Shown here: in pieces, positions 8,975-19,472 of the stretch
Layout of the letters: every line of letters begins with the position of its first letter
Numbering within the stretch: the first letter of the stretch is position 1
NCBI GenBank assembly: GCA_903853895.1
Contig: CAINUX010000184.1
Coordinates: forward strand, 1 to 64,000
Direction of reading: 5' to 3'
Origin: an uncultured beta proteobacterium
GTDB taxonomy: Bacteria; Pseudomonadota; Gammaproteobacteria; Burkholderiales; Burkholderiaceae_C
Length of the DNA: 64,000 nucleotides
Translations under genes and position numbers: made by a program
The notes under the pieces: generated by a model
The model's input: only the letters and a program-made list of their open reading frames with translations
The model's database searches: none
Told to the model about the DNA's origin: nothing

Positions 8975-10159
8975 ATGCAACTCAAGACTGCCCTTTCGCT
9001 CGCAACACTGGCCCTCTCGGCCGCAGTGGCTTCAGCAGCCCCTGCGCCGCAAGGCATCAGCAAGGATGAAATTCTGTTGGGGTCCATTCAGGACCTTTCC
9101 GGTCCGATCGCCGGTTTCGGCAAACAGGCCCGTCTGGGCATGCTACTGGCGGTGGACGAGATCAATGAGCAGGGTGGCATCAATGGCCGCAAGCTCAAAA
9201 TCATTGTGGAAGACTCAGCCTACGATCCCAAGAAGGCCGTACTGGCTGCACAAAAGCTGGTGAATCAGGACAAGATATTCATGATGGTGGGCCACATCGG
9301 TACAGCCCAGAACATGGCGGCCATGCCGGTGCAGTTCGAGAAGAACGTGATCAACTTCTTCCCCATCACTGCGGCGCGCGAAATGTACGAACCCTTTCAC
9401 AAGCTGAAGTATTCCTTTGCTGCCACCTACTTTGACCAGATGCGCAACGCCGTGCCCAAGCTGGTCAAGGAAAAGGGGGCCAAGAAGGTATGCACCATGT
9501 ACCAGGACGATGACTTCGGTCTGGAAGTGCTGCGCGGTGGCGAGGCCGGCCTCAAGACCGTGAACATGGAGTTTGCTGAAAAGACTTCGTACAAACGCGG
9601 GGCGACCGATTTCTCCTCGCAAATCTCGAAACTGCAGGCCAGCAACTGCGACATGATCGTGTTGGGTACCATCATCCGCGAGACCATTGGCGCCATTGGC
9701 ACGGCGCGCAAGCTGGGCTACAACCCGATTTTCCTGGGATCCAGCGCCGCCTACACCGACCTGATCCACAAGCTGGGTGGCAAGGCGATGGATGGTCTGT
9801 ACGCCACCATGACAGTGCAGAACCCCTACACCGATGAACAGTCGCAGCCCATCCGTTTTTGGGCCAACAAGTACAAGACCAAGTTCAATGAGGACCCCAC
9901 CGTATTCTCTGTATACGGCTACACCATCATCAATACGTTTGCAAATGCCGCCGGCAAGGCTGGCAAAGGCTTGAGTACCGAAAGTTTCATCAAGGTCATG
10001 GATACCTTGAGCGTTCCACCGGATATGTTTGGCGGCGCGCCAGCAACCTTTACGGCAACCAAACGGCTGGGCAGCGATGCCTCGCGAATTTCCCAGATTC
10101 AGGAGGGAAAGTGGAAAGCAGTCTCCGAGTATTTCAGCTCACCAGCAGCCGCAAAGTAA
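8975..10159 (+). CDS. ABC transporter substrate-binding protein (Liv-type), paralog 2
   Basis: Signal peptide; highly similar to the preceding ORF over its full length. Confidence 0.88.
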   Translation: MQLKTALSLATLALSAAVASAAPAPQGISKDEILLGSIQDLSGPIAGFGKQARLGMLLAVDEINEQGGINGRKLKIIVEDSAYDPKKAVLAAQKLVNQDKIFMMVGHIGTAQNMAAMPVQFEKNVINFFPITAAREMYEPFHKLKYSFAATYFDQMRNAVPKLVKEKGAKKVCTMYQDDDFGLEVLRGGEAGLKTVNMEFAEKTSYKRGATDFSSQISKLQASNCDMIVLGTIIRETIGAIGTARKLGYNPIFLGSSAAYTDLIHKLGGKAMDGLYATMTVQNPYTDEQSQPIRFWANKYKTKFNEDPTVFSVYGYTIINTFANAAGKAGKGLSTESFIKVMDTLSVPPDMFGGAPATFTATKRLGSDASRISQIQEGKWKAVSEYFSSPAAAK

Positions 10160-10175
10160 GCACACCTGCCTGACC

Positions 10176-10703
10176 TCACGCCCCGCCAATGCGGGGCTGG
10201 TTGGGGTGCAAGCGGGCCATGGCAAACGTATCGGCAAACTGGCCGTCGCGCATGGCATAGCCCCGCAGGGTGCCTTCTATCTCGAAACCGAATTTCTTGT
10301 ACAACCCAATGGCCCTGGCATTGTCGGTGTACACCCCCAGTTCGATGCGCAGCACGCCGGCCCATCGGTCGGCGTAGTCGCACAGCGCGGCCATCAAGGC
10401 GGAACCGACGCCATGGCCCTGGGCCTCGGGCAAGACTGAAATACCCAACAACAACACATGCCGACGCCGTGGCGATATACCGGCTGGGTGCAGCCCTGCG
10501 GCCCCCACGACAGCCCCATCGAGTTCCGCGGCCAGTGGCAGATCTGTCTTACCCGGCGCGCTGTTTTCCACAAGGCGCGCACGCCAAAGCTCCTCACTGG
10601 TATAGGGCATTTGCATCAGCCCCGGATAGACTCCCGGGTCGCCCATGATGCGGGCATAGGCAGCAGCGTCTTGCACGGTTGCGCGGCGAACGGCAATGGA
10701 CAT
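10176..10703 (-). CDS. GNAT family N-acetyltransferase
   Basis: LLGISVLPEAQGHGVGSALMAALCDYAD; LGVYTDNARAIGLYKKFGFEIEGTLRGYAMRDG. Confidence 0.88.
   Translation of the reverse strand: MSIAVRRATVQDAAAYARIMGDPGVYPGLMQMPYTSEELWRARLVENSAPGKTDLPLAAELDGAVVGAAGLHPAGISPRRRHVLLLGISVLPEAQGHGVGSALMAALCDYADRWAGVLRIELGVYTDNARAIGLYKKFGFEIEGTLRGYAMRDGQFADTFAMARLHPNQPRIGGA
10180..10197. terminator. Possible bidirectional hairpin terminator between convergent genes
   Basis: GCCCCGC-CAAT-GCGGGGC perfect stem; no T-run on either side. Confidence 0.4.
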
Positions 10704-10744
10704 GGGGCTCCCCGATACAGGTCTGAAATGAGACCCCGTTTGTA

Positions 10745-11245
10745 TCAGGAAACGATGTAGGCCCCGGAACCCGTGGACAGCAGTTTGCCATCCGCCCCCA
10801 GAAACTCCATGCGCGTGGACGCCACGCGCGAGCCCAGCCGCATCACTTCCGCGCGCAATTCGAAACGCTCGCCAATGCCGGGGCGCAGGTAATCAATGCG
10901 CAGGTCGATGGTGCCCAGCTTGGAGAAGCGGTGCAAGCGCTGCAGTGGAGCTTCGTCCATATGGCGTGCACCAATGGCCGCCATCACGGCCAGGCCACCC
11001 ATCGCATCCAGGCCGGCGCTGATGACGCCGCCATGGATGCGATTGAAGCTGTAGTGGCCCACCAGTTCGGGTTTCATCGCAATATGCCCCACCACGCGCT
11101 CGGGAGTGATGGACGCGATCTTCAGACCGAGCACCGTGTTGAAAACGATGGACTCTTCAAAGATCGTCGTCAGGCCCTGGATGAATTCGGGCTCGAACGA
11201 GACCGGGGAAGCAACTGGGGAGCGGTTGTTTGGTGTTTTAGGCAT
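10745..11245 (-). CDS. Hotdog-fold thioesterase family protein
   Basis: NRIHGGVISAGLDAMGGLAV motif. Confidence 0.8.
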   Translation of the reverse strand: MPKTPNNRSPVASPVSFEPEFIQGLTTIFEESIVFNTVLGLKIASITPERVVGHIAMKPELVGHYSFNRIHGGVISAGLDAMGGLAVMAAIGARHMDEAPLQRLHRFSKLGTIDLRIDYLRPGIGERFELRAEVMRLGSRVASTRMEFLGADGKLLSTGSGAYIVS

Positions 11246-11254
11246 AGAGCAGTA

Positions 11255-12441
11255 TCAGACATTCAACTGACGTGACGCCAACTCTTTCATGATCTCCTCG
11301 GCGCCACCGCCAATCATCATGACTTTGACCTCGCGGTAGATGCGCTCGCACGCCGTGCCACGCATGAAGCCCATACCGCCCAGAATCTGCACCCCCTGGT
11401 CGGCACAATATTGCATGGTTTGCGTGGCATGGTTCTTCAGAAGGCACACCTGCGCGACCCATTCGGCGCCCTTGGCCGCCTTGTCACCACGGTCGCCCGC
11501 ATCGGCCCGGGCGGATACGGCGTTCAACCAGGCCCGCGTGGACTCGATCCGCATCTTCATGTCCATCAGTTTGTGGCGAATCACCTGGTGGTCTACCAAC
11601 GCAGCACCAAAGGTCTTGCGTTGCTGCGCCCAACTCAGCGCTTCGTCGTAACAGCACTCTGAGAAGCCCAGCGCCATGGCCGCCATGGACAGGCGCTCGC
11701 CATTGAAGTTGGTCAGGATGATCTTGAAGCCCGAACCCTCTTCGCCCACCAGGTTGCTAGCCGGTACGCGCACGCCGTCAAAACGAATCTGCGCGGTATC
11801 GGAACACAACCAGCCCATCTTCTTCAGCGGGTGGCGCGACAGACCCACCGCGTCGCCGGGCACCATCAACATGGAGATGCCCATGGGGCCTTTGTTCTTC
11901 AGATCCGTGCGCACCGCCACGGTCAGCCAGTCGGCACGCACGCCCGAAGTGATGAACACCTTTTCACCATCGACGACGTACTCATCGCCTTCCAGCCTCG
12001 CCGTAGTCTTGAGCGCCGACACATCGGTGCCACCACTAGGCTCGGTGATGGCCAATGCCGCAATCTTCCTGCCCGCCAGCACATCGGGAATAACCTTCTG
12101 TTGCAGCGCCAGGCTGCCATGGCGCACCACCGGTGGCAGGCCGATGTTGTGGCTGAAAAGGCTGGCCATGAGCCCGCCACTGCCGCCTGTGCGGGCCAAC
12201 GCTATGGTCATCGCGTTGCGAAGTGCCCAGGGTGCGGGTGTGCCGCCAAACTGCTCGGGGTAGCCCATCGCCAGCCAGCCCATGTCGGCGGCTCGCTGGT
12301 ACAGGTTGCGGGGGAACTCACCCGCCTCTTCCCATGCATCGAGATGGGGTTTGACTTCGGACTGTATGAACCGGCGCGCCGCATCTTCGACCGCGGAGAT
12401 GTCTTCTGGACCAATGTCAAGTTCATTCATCACCAGTGTAT

Positions 12442-12445
<4 letters not shown>
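11255..12445 (-). CDS. Acyl-CoA dehydrogenase
   Basis: ACAD motifs (ALAITEPSGGTDVSALKTTA; QILGGMGFMRGTACERIYREVKVMMIGGGAEEIM). Confidence 0.92.
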
Positions 12446-13614
<1,169 letters not shown>

Positions 13615-13620
13615 AGTGTT

Positions 13621-14511
13621 TCAGACCTGGAAAACTTTAGGGGTAAGTGCCCGGTGGAAACCGGCGAAAGGCTTGACGGCGTCGCGCGCTTGTACAGTGG
13701 CATCGGGTACGCGCATGGGGTAGCCCGCGCGGGCCTGCGGTCGTGCGCCGTCGATGCGCAATGTGGTGCCACTGATGAAGGATGCCGCCGGGCTGAGCAA
13801 GAAAACGATGCCGGCGGCGGTTTCGGCCTCGGTGCCAAAGCGCCCGGCAGGAATGGTCTTGGCCATCTCACGAATCATGGGCGCCATTTCCACGGGGTAG
13901 TTGTCCATGCCACTGGAGGCGATGTAGCCCGGCGCAACAGCGTTGACACGCACGCCCTTGGCCGCCCACTCCACCGCGGCCGTCTCGGTGAAGCTGACCA
14001 TGCCGGCGCGCGCTGCGCCACTGTGACCCATGCCGGGCATGGAGCCCCACATGTCGGCCACGATATTGACAATGCTGCCGCCGTTCTTGTTCATGCTTTG
14101 CAAATAGCATTCGCGGGCCATCAAGAAACCGCCGGTCAGGTTGGTATTGACCACGGCCTCCCATCCTTTGGCGCTGATCGCCTCCAGCGGCGTCATGAAC
14201 TGGCCACCGGCGTTGTTCACTAAGCCGTCGATGCGGCCATGGTCTGCCACGATAGCGGCCACCGTTTGTTTGACGATGTCTTCCTGGCGGATGTCGCAGA
14301 CGTGAAGACTGGCTTTGCCGCCATCTTCAGCAATCTCCGCCGCTACCTTCTGCAGCTTCTCGACCTTGCGACCGACCAAAGCGACTGTGGCGCCCAGAGC
14401 TGCCAACTCGTGCGCCGCGCACCGGCCAATGCCGGAGCCACCGCCGGTAACCACCACCACCTTGTCCGCGAATAGACCGTGGGCAAACACAGAACCATAA
14501 TGCATCAACAC
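13621..14511 (-). CDS. SDR family oxidoreductase
   Basis: TGGGSGIGR Rossmann motif, NNAGG, C-terminal SFISGTTLRIDGA. Confidence 0.88.
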   Translation of the reverse strand: MLMHYGSVFAHGLFADKVVVVTGGGSGIGRCAAHELAALGATVALVGRKVEKLQKVAAEIAEDGGKASLHVCDIRQEDIVKQTVAAIVADHGRIDGLVNNAGGQFMTPLEAISAKGWEAVVNTNLTGGFLMARECYLQSMNKNGGSIVNIVADMWGSMPGMGHSGAARAGMVSFTETAAVEWAAKGVRVNAVAPGYIASSGMDNYPVEMAPMIREMAKTIPAGRFGTEAETAAGIVFLLSPAASFISGTTLRIDGARPQARAGYPMRVPDATVQARDAVKPFAGFHRALTPKVFQV

Positions 14512-15164
14512 TCCTTCAGAAATAGAGACATGGCTGCGTCTGTCAGCTCTTGCAATGACGCGCCCTTCTTGGGGTCAAACCACTGAACCGTCCAATTCAG
14601 TGCGCCCAGAATCAACAGCCGCGCCAGGCGCACCGGTGCGCGCAACTGGCCACTGGCATGCAAGGAATTGAGCACGGGCAGCCACAGCGATTCGTATTTG
14701 CCAATCAACAAGGCCAGCGACTTGCGCTGGCGCACAGGCAGTGCCCGCGATTCGTACAACATGACGGGTACAAAGTCGCTACCCGGACCCAACAGCACAG
14801 AAAAGTGCGCCGCCACGAGCAAGCGCAGTTGATCCGCAGCCGACAAGTCCGAATAGCCAGGCGCTTGCGTAGTGGTGAGTTGTCGTGCTAGCGCAGAGCG
14901 CATGCCCTCTTCCATGACGGCGTACAGCAACGCGTCTTTGCTTTTGAAATGGTAGAACGGTGAACCGCTTTGCATACCTGCGGCGGCGGCTATGTCGCGG
15001 GTGGTGGTGGCATCAAAACCCTTGCGCCTGAACAGTTGTGCGGCGTGCGCCAACAGTGCCTGCCGTCGGTTGCCATCATCGCGCTCATCCACCGTTTTCC
15101 GCGGGCGTCCACGGGGTCGCTTGACGGGGCTTTCGACTTCGGGCGGCACAACATCGGACTTCAT
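14505..15164 (-). CDS. TetR/AcrR family transcriptional regulator
   Basis: N-terminal HTH (LLAHAAQLFRRKGFDATTTRDIAAAAGMQSGSPFYHFKSKDALLYAV); start taken at MKSDVVPPEV rather than the ORF-track start at 15299. Confidence 0.88.
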   Translation of the reverse strand: MKSDVVPPEVESPVKRPRGRPRKTVDERDDGNRRQALLAHAAQLFRRKGFDATTTRDIAAAAGMQSGSPFYHFKSKDALLYAVMEEGMRSALARQLTTTQAPGYSDLSAADQLRLLVAAHFSVLLGPGSDFVPVMLYESRALPVRQRKSLALLIGKYESLWLPVLNSLHASGQLRAPVRLARLLILGALNWTVQWFDPKKGASLQELTDAAMSLFLKEC

Positions 15165-15184
15165 GCGTCGACGATAACAAATCT

Positions 15185-15222
15185 CTGTATTTTTAGCAAG
15201 CGTTTGCTTGGTATAAATACAG
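15185..15222. promoter_or_regulatory. Candidate operator of the adjacent TetR regulator
   Basis: CTGTATTT-ttag-CAAGC-GTTT-GCTTG-gtat-AAATACAG: two pairs of arms sharing one dyad axis, 21-58 nt upstream of the TetR start. Confidence 0.65.
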
Positions 15223-15234
15223 ACGATCCAGGAC

Positions 15235-16479
15235 TTACGTGGGAACAGTCCTTGGCAACACCATTTCGAATCGCGTGCCCTTCTCAGGTGCAGACGCAAC
15301 GGTGATCCGCCCGCCGAGCGTTTTAGTTACGAGGTTTTGCACAATGGCCATCCCCAGGCCAGTTCCCCCTTTACCGATCTTGGTACTGAAAAAGGGTTCA
15401 AACAATTTTCCGAGGTGCTCAGCAGGCATGCCTACGCCGTTGTCACTAATCCCCAGCAGAACCTGGAGTCCATCCTGCGTGGCGTCAATCGTCAGCACGC
15501 CATCGCTACGCCCCTCAAACGCATGCAAGTAGGCGTTATTAACCAGGTTGATGACAATTTGCCCCAGTGGGCCAGGCAGACTGTCCATCACGATGCCAGA
15601 GGGAATCGTAACCACAACCTTGTGCGGGTGGCGCTTGAGGCTCGGGCTCAGCGTGTGAACAATCTCCCCGACCACCTCAGCCAGGTCAAAAACCCGTCGC
15701 TGCTCACTGGCCTGGTCTGCGGCCACCTGCCGAAAATCGCCCAGCAATTCAACCGCACGCTGCAGATTGCGCTGCAACAGCGCCACACCATCGGTGACTT
15801 CGCCCAGAAATTGGTCCAACCCCGATCGCTTGAGTTGCCCCGTCTGCACCTCGTGCGCCATGTTTCGCGCTTGCTCTGCCAGCGTACTGGCAACCATTTT
15901 GCTGTTGCCCAGGGGTGTACTCAATTCGTGCGAAACCCCTGCAATCAACGTACTCAGGGTGGCGCTCGCCTGACTCTGTGCGAGCTCCTCGCGTGATTGG
16001 TGCAAGTACTCCAGTGCCTGCTGCAACTCGGCCGTGCGTTGGGCGACGCGATCCTCCAGGTTGTGGTTCAGCTCCTGCACTTCACGCAGCGTTTTGCGCA
16101 GCATCAGTTGCGCACCCACGCGGGCCCGCACAACCGATGCATTCACGGGCTTTGAAATGAAGTCCACGGCCCCCAGGCGCAAGGCGGCTGTTTCTTCCTC
16201 GGGGTTGTTGTGGGCCGTGACAAAGACAATCGGGATATCGCGTGTGCGCGGGTCGGACTTGAGGCGGGTACACACTTCATGACCATCCATGACAGGCATC
16301 ACAACATCGAGCAGGATCAGGTCCGGGACCTGCCTTGCACAGAAAGCCAAAGCCTGCTCGCCGCTGGTAGCGGAGCAGACTGTGTAGTCGTCTTTGAACA
16401 GTTGGTGTAGCAGCTGGATATTCAGGACTTGGTCGTCCACCAGCAGCAATGTCGGTTTATACGAATCAGAGCGGTGCAT
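15235..16479 (-). CDS. Response regulator receiver / histidine kinase hybrid protein
   Basis: N-terminal REC (LLVDDQVLNIQLL..DLILLDVVMPVMDGHEVC), C-terminal HisKA/HATPase (GVSHELSTPLGN; DNGVGMPAEHLGKLFEPFFSTK). Confidence 0.88.
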   Translation of the reverse strand: MHRSDSYKPTLLLVDDQVLNIQLLHQLFKDDYTVCSATSGEQALAFCARQVPDLILLDVVMPVMDGHEVCTRLKSDPRTRDIPIVFVTAHNNPEEETAALRLGAVDFISKPVNASVVRARVGAQLMLRKTLREVQELNHNLEDRVAQRTAELQQALEYLHQSREELAQSQASATLSTLIAGVSHELSTPLGNSKMVASTLAEQARNMAHEVQTGQLKRSGLDQFLGEVTDGVALLQRNLQRAVELLGDFRQVAADQASEQRRVFDLAEVVGEIVHTLSPSLKRHPHKVVVTIPSGIVMDSLPGPLGQIVINLVNNAYLHAFEGRSDGVLTIDATQDGLQVLLGISDNGVGMPAEHLGKLFEPFFSTKIGKGGTGLGMAIVQNLVTKTLGGRITVASAPEKGTRFEMVLPRTVPT

Positions 16480-16574
16480 CGTGAGGACAGACTCTGCTAC
16501 AGATCAAGCCAGAAGGCAAGCACCTTTTCCAAATCCGGCACGGCCCTACAGGGCGCGCACAGGGTCTCCAGTCT

Positions 16575-19364
16575 CTACTTGGCGGGCGCCACTGCGGTAC
16601 CAAATGTGCCCGCCTTGACCAGCACCATGGTCTCAGGCTTGAGGTGTTTCCTGATACTGGCGTTCACCTGCTCGCTGGTAAGCGCATTCACACGGACGGG
16701 CAGCTCATCCAGCCAGGAAACATCGTAGCCGCGGTTCACGGCAGCCAGCAGCGATCCTGCCATGCCTTCGGTCGTCGTCAAAGCCACCTTGAAGGCACCA
16801 ATCACATTGCTCTTGCGCGCGCTCACTTCCACTGGCGTGACTCCCTTGTCGTACCAGAGCTTGAGCTGGCGCTGGGCCGACGCAATGCCCTGGTCCAGCA
16901 GGTCTGGCGCAAAACTGCCACTCAGGCGCCAGTCACCATCATTGAACATATCGTTCTGGAGCAACGACCGTACGTCGTACGTAAGCCCTTCCTTGTCGCG
17001 CACATTGGCCATCAGGCGGCCGGTGAAACCATCGCCCAAAATGGCAGTGGCCAGACGCAGGGCCTGGTAATCCGGGTCGGTGTAACGCAAGCCACTGGGT
17101 TGGCCCATGACCACCGTCACACTGGTTTTGCCCTCCATGGCCACATCCTGTCTAGCGCCCGAAGCGGGAGCAGCCGGCTGGGCCGCGCGCAGCACGGCCT
17201 GACCGCCGGTCCAGCCGCCAAACGCACGCGCCACCTCACCTTGCAGGGCGGGGACATCCAGGTCGCCCACCATCACCAGCGTCATCGCAGCCGGGCCGTA
17301 GTTGGCTTGGTGAAACGCCAGCACATCATCCAGCGTGGCGGCCTCGATGGCAGCCAGCATGTCGTCCGGCGACACATTGCGGTTGGGGTGACCCAACGGA
17401 TAGGCGGCGCGGTTGAACGCATCCGCGGCGCGGAAGTCGGTGCTCTCCAGGCTGCGCTTGATGCCACCGGCCATCTGCTTCTTGGCCTTGGCAAATTCTT
17501 CGGCGGTAAACGCCGGCGTGCGCAATTGCTCGGCAATCATGCCCAACACCATGGGCGCATCCTTCTTCAGGGACTTGGCGCTGATGTTCAGCACATTGGT
17601 GTCCACACCAAAATGGATGGACGCGCCCACAGCCTCCAGTTTTTCGGCAATGGCAAACTTGTCCTGGGCCTTGGTGCCCTGGTCCAGCAACATGCCGGTC
17701 AACGTGGGAACGGCGGGGTTACCACGTGCGCCCAAGGCCTTGCCAGCGGGCAACGATGCGCGCACGGTCACCACGTCCTTGACGCCCGTGGGGTATGCAA
17801 TGAAGTCGATACCCGCCACCTTGCTGCGCTGCACGTTGGGCGCCATCTTGCTGCCATTGGCAGCGCCAGCACCGCCTGCGGCGGCACCGGCTCTGGCCGC
17901 CAAAGTTGGTGCCGCGGGTGCCGTCAGGCGCGGATCGCGGTAGTAGAACGCTGCGCCAGACGGCGTGTCTTTCAGGCTGGGTTTGCCCGCGCCCGTAGCA
18001 CCGGCGCCTGCAGCGGCGGCGACTGTCGGCAAAAACCAGCCAGTGGTGCTGGAGTCTTCTTGCAAATATTTGTTCGCCACCCGCTGAATGTCGGCTGCGG
18101 TGACCTTTTTGATGGCTTCATCCAGACCGTAGAACAGCGTCCAGTCCCCCGCGCTGATGAATTCATTGATATTGCCGGCAATGCCGAACGAGCCATCGAG
18201 TTTGAAAGCGGAGTCGGCCGCATTCTTGGCCGCAGCGGCCTTGACTTCGACATCGGTCACGCCGTCTTTTTTCAGACGCTCGATCTCCTGCAAGACGATG
18301 GCTTCCACCTCGTCATGCTTGGCGCCGGGCGCCAGCGGCACAAACACCATGTGCAGGGAGGGGTCGGCCACGATGCTGAGGTCGGTTTCCACGCCGGTCG
18401 ACAGATTCTTGTTGGTGATGGCTTTGTACAGGCGGCTGTTCTTGCCATCGGTCAGGATGGCACTCATCAGGGCCACCGCTGCAAAGTCGGCATCCTTGAC
18501 CGATGGCACCTTGTGCGCCACGGCCACCACACCCAACTGCCCTGCGCGCTTGACCACGACGCGGCGCGGGCCGTCTTGTTTGGGCTCCTCGGTGTACACC
18601 ACCGGAATGGGCTTGGGCGAGTGCGGGTATGCGCCAAACGACTTCTTGACCAGCTCCAACGCCTTGGCTGGGTCAATGTCGCCAATGATGGTGACGGTGG
18701 CGTTGTTGGGCCAATAGAAGGTGTCGTAAAACTCGCGCAGCTTGGCAATAGACACCTTCTCAATATCACTGCGGTGGCCAATGGTGCTGTGGTGGTAGGG
18801 GTGAGCGACAAAGGCGCTCTGGTAGATCTCTTTGTACAAGGCCATGATGGGTGAGTTCTCGCCGCGCTCAAACTCGTTGCGCACCACGGTCATCTCGGGC
18901 TTGCGGTCTTCTTCGCGCAGCAGCAGGTTGCGCATGCGGTCGGCCTCCATGCCCATGAGGGTGGGCAAGTGTTCACTGCCAACGTTGGCGAAGTAGTTGG
19001 TGCGGTCCAGCGACGTGGTGGCGTTGTACATGGCACCGGTGCGCTCCAGCAACTGGTCCACGTTGTTGCCCTTTTCGCGGGTGTGGTTCTTGGAGCCCTT
19101 GAACATCAGGTGCTCCAGCAGGTGCGTGGCGCCGGTGGTGCCGGTCACCTCGTTGCGCGAGCCCACCCTGTAGGTGACCATGAAGGTCAACGTCGGGCTG
19201 GAATGCTCGGGCATCAGCAAGACCTGCAAGCCGTTGGATTTGAGGATGTATTCGTCAATTTTTCCCACGGTTTTGACGTGGGCATAGCCGTTGACTGCCA
19301 CCGGTGCCGCTTGTAGCAGCACCGACGAAAGCAGGAGGCCTGCGGAAATAAGGAGTCGTTTCAT
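16575..19364 (-). CDS. M16 family metallopeptidase with two M16 halves
   Basis: HxxEH motif HLLEHLMFKG; start taken at MKRLLISAGLLLSS (signal peptide). Confidence 0.88.
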   Translation of the reverse strand: MKRLLISAGLLLSSVLLQAAPVAVNGYAHVKTVGKIDEYILKSNGLQVLLMPEHSSPTLTFMVTYRVGSRNEVTGTTGATHLLEHLMFKGSKNHTREKGNNVDQLLERTGAMYNATTSLDRTNYFANVGSEHLPTLMGMEADRMRNLLLREEDRKPEMTVVRNEFERGENSPIMALYKEIYQSAFVAHPYHHSTIGHRSDIEKVSIAKLREFYDTFYWPNNATVTIIGDIDPAKALELVKKSFGAYPHSPKPIPVVYTEEPKQDGPRRVVVKRAGQLGVVAVAHKVPSVKDADFAAVALMSAILTDGKNSRLYKAITNKNLSTGVETDLSIVADPSLHMVFVPLAPGAKHDEVEAIVLQEIERLKKDGVTDVEVKAAAAKNAADSAFKLDGSFGIAGNINEFISAGDWTLFYGLDEAIKKVTAADIQRVANKYLQEDSSTTGWFLPTVAAAAGAGATGAGKPSLKDTPSGAAFYYRDPRLTAPAAPTLAARAGAAAGGAGAANGSKMAPNVQRSKVAGIDFIAYPTGVKDVVTVRASLPAGKALGARGNPAVPTLTGMLLDQGTKAQDKFAIAEKLEAVGASIHFGVDTNVLNISAKSLKKDAPMVLGMIAEQLRTPAFTAEEFAKAKKQMAGGIKRSLESTDFRAADAFNRAAYPLGHPNRNVSPDDMLAAIEAATLDDVLAFHQANYGPAAMTLVMVGDLDVPALQGEVARAFGGWTGGQAVLRAAQPAAPASGARQDVAMEGKTSVTVVMGQPSGLRYTDPDYQALRLATAILGDGFTGRLMANVRDKEGLTYDVRSLLQNDMFNDGDWRLSGSFAPDLLDQGIASAQRQLKLWYDKGVTPVEVSARKSNVIGAFKVALTTTEGMAGSLLAAVNRGYDVSWLDELPVRVNALTSEQVNASIRKHLKPETMVLVKAGTFGTAVAPAK

Positions 19365-19472
19365 GGTTACCAAGGGGTAAAAAACACAAGGGGCAGACGT
19401 TAGCACAGGCGTGCAACCCTGTGCTTGGGGCAAACCATTGCCCGCGCGCCCCCCCCCCCCGGACCCGTTCGT

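Noticed and set aside
15185-15222. SOS box in the TetR promoter (CTGTAT...ATACAG)
   Set aside because: Spacing between CTGT and ACAG is far larger than 8 nt; better explained as a TetR-type dyad.
16644-18854. 736-aa plus-strand ORF antisense to the M16 peptidase
   Set aside because: Shadow ORF of a GC-rich gene; composition dominated by H, G, Q and R with no recognisable domain, while the opposite strand has clear peptidase motifs.
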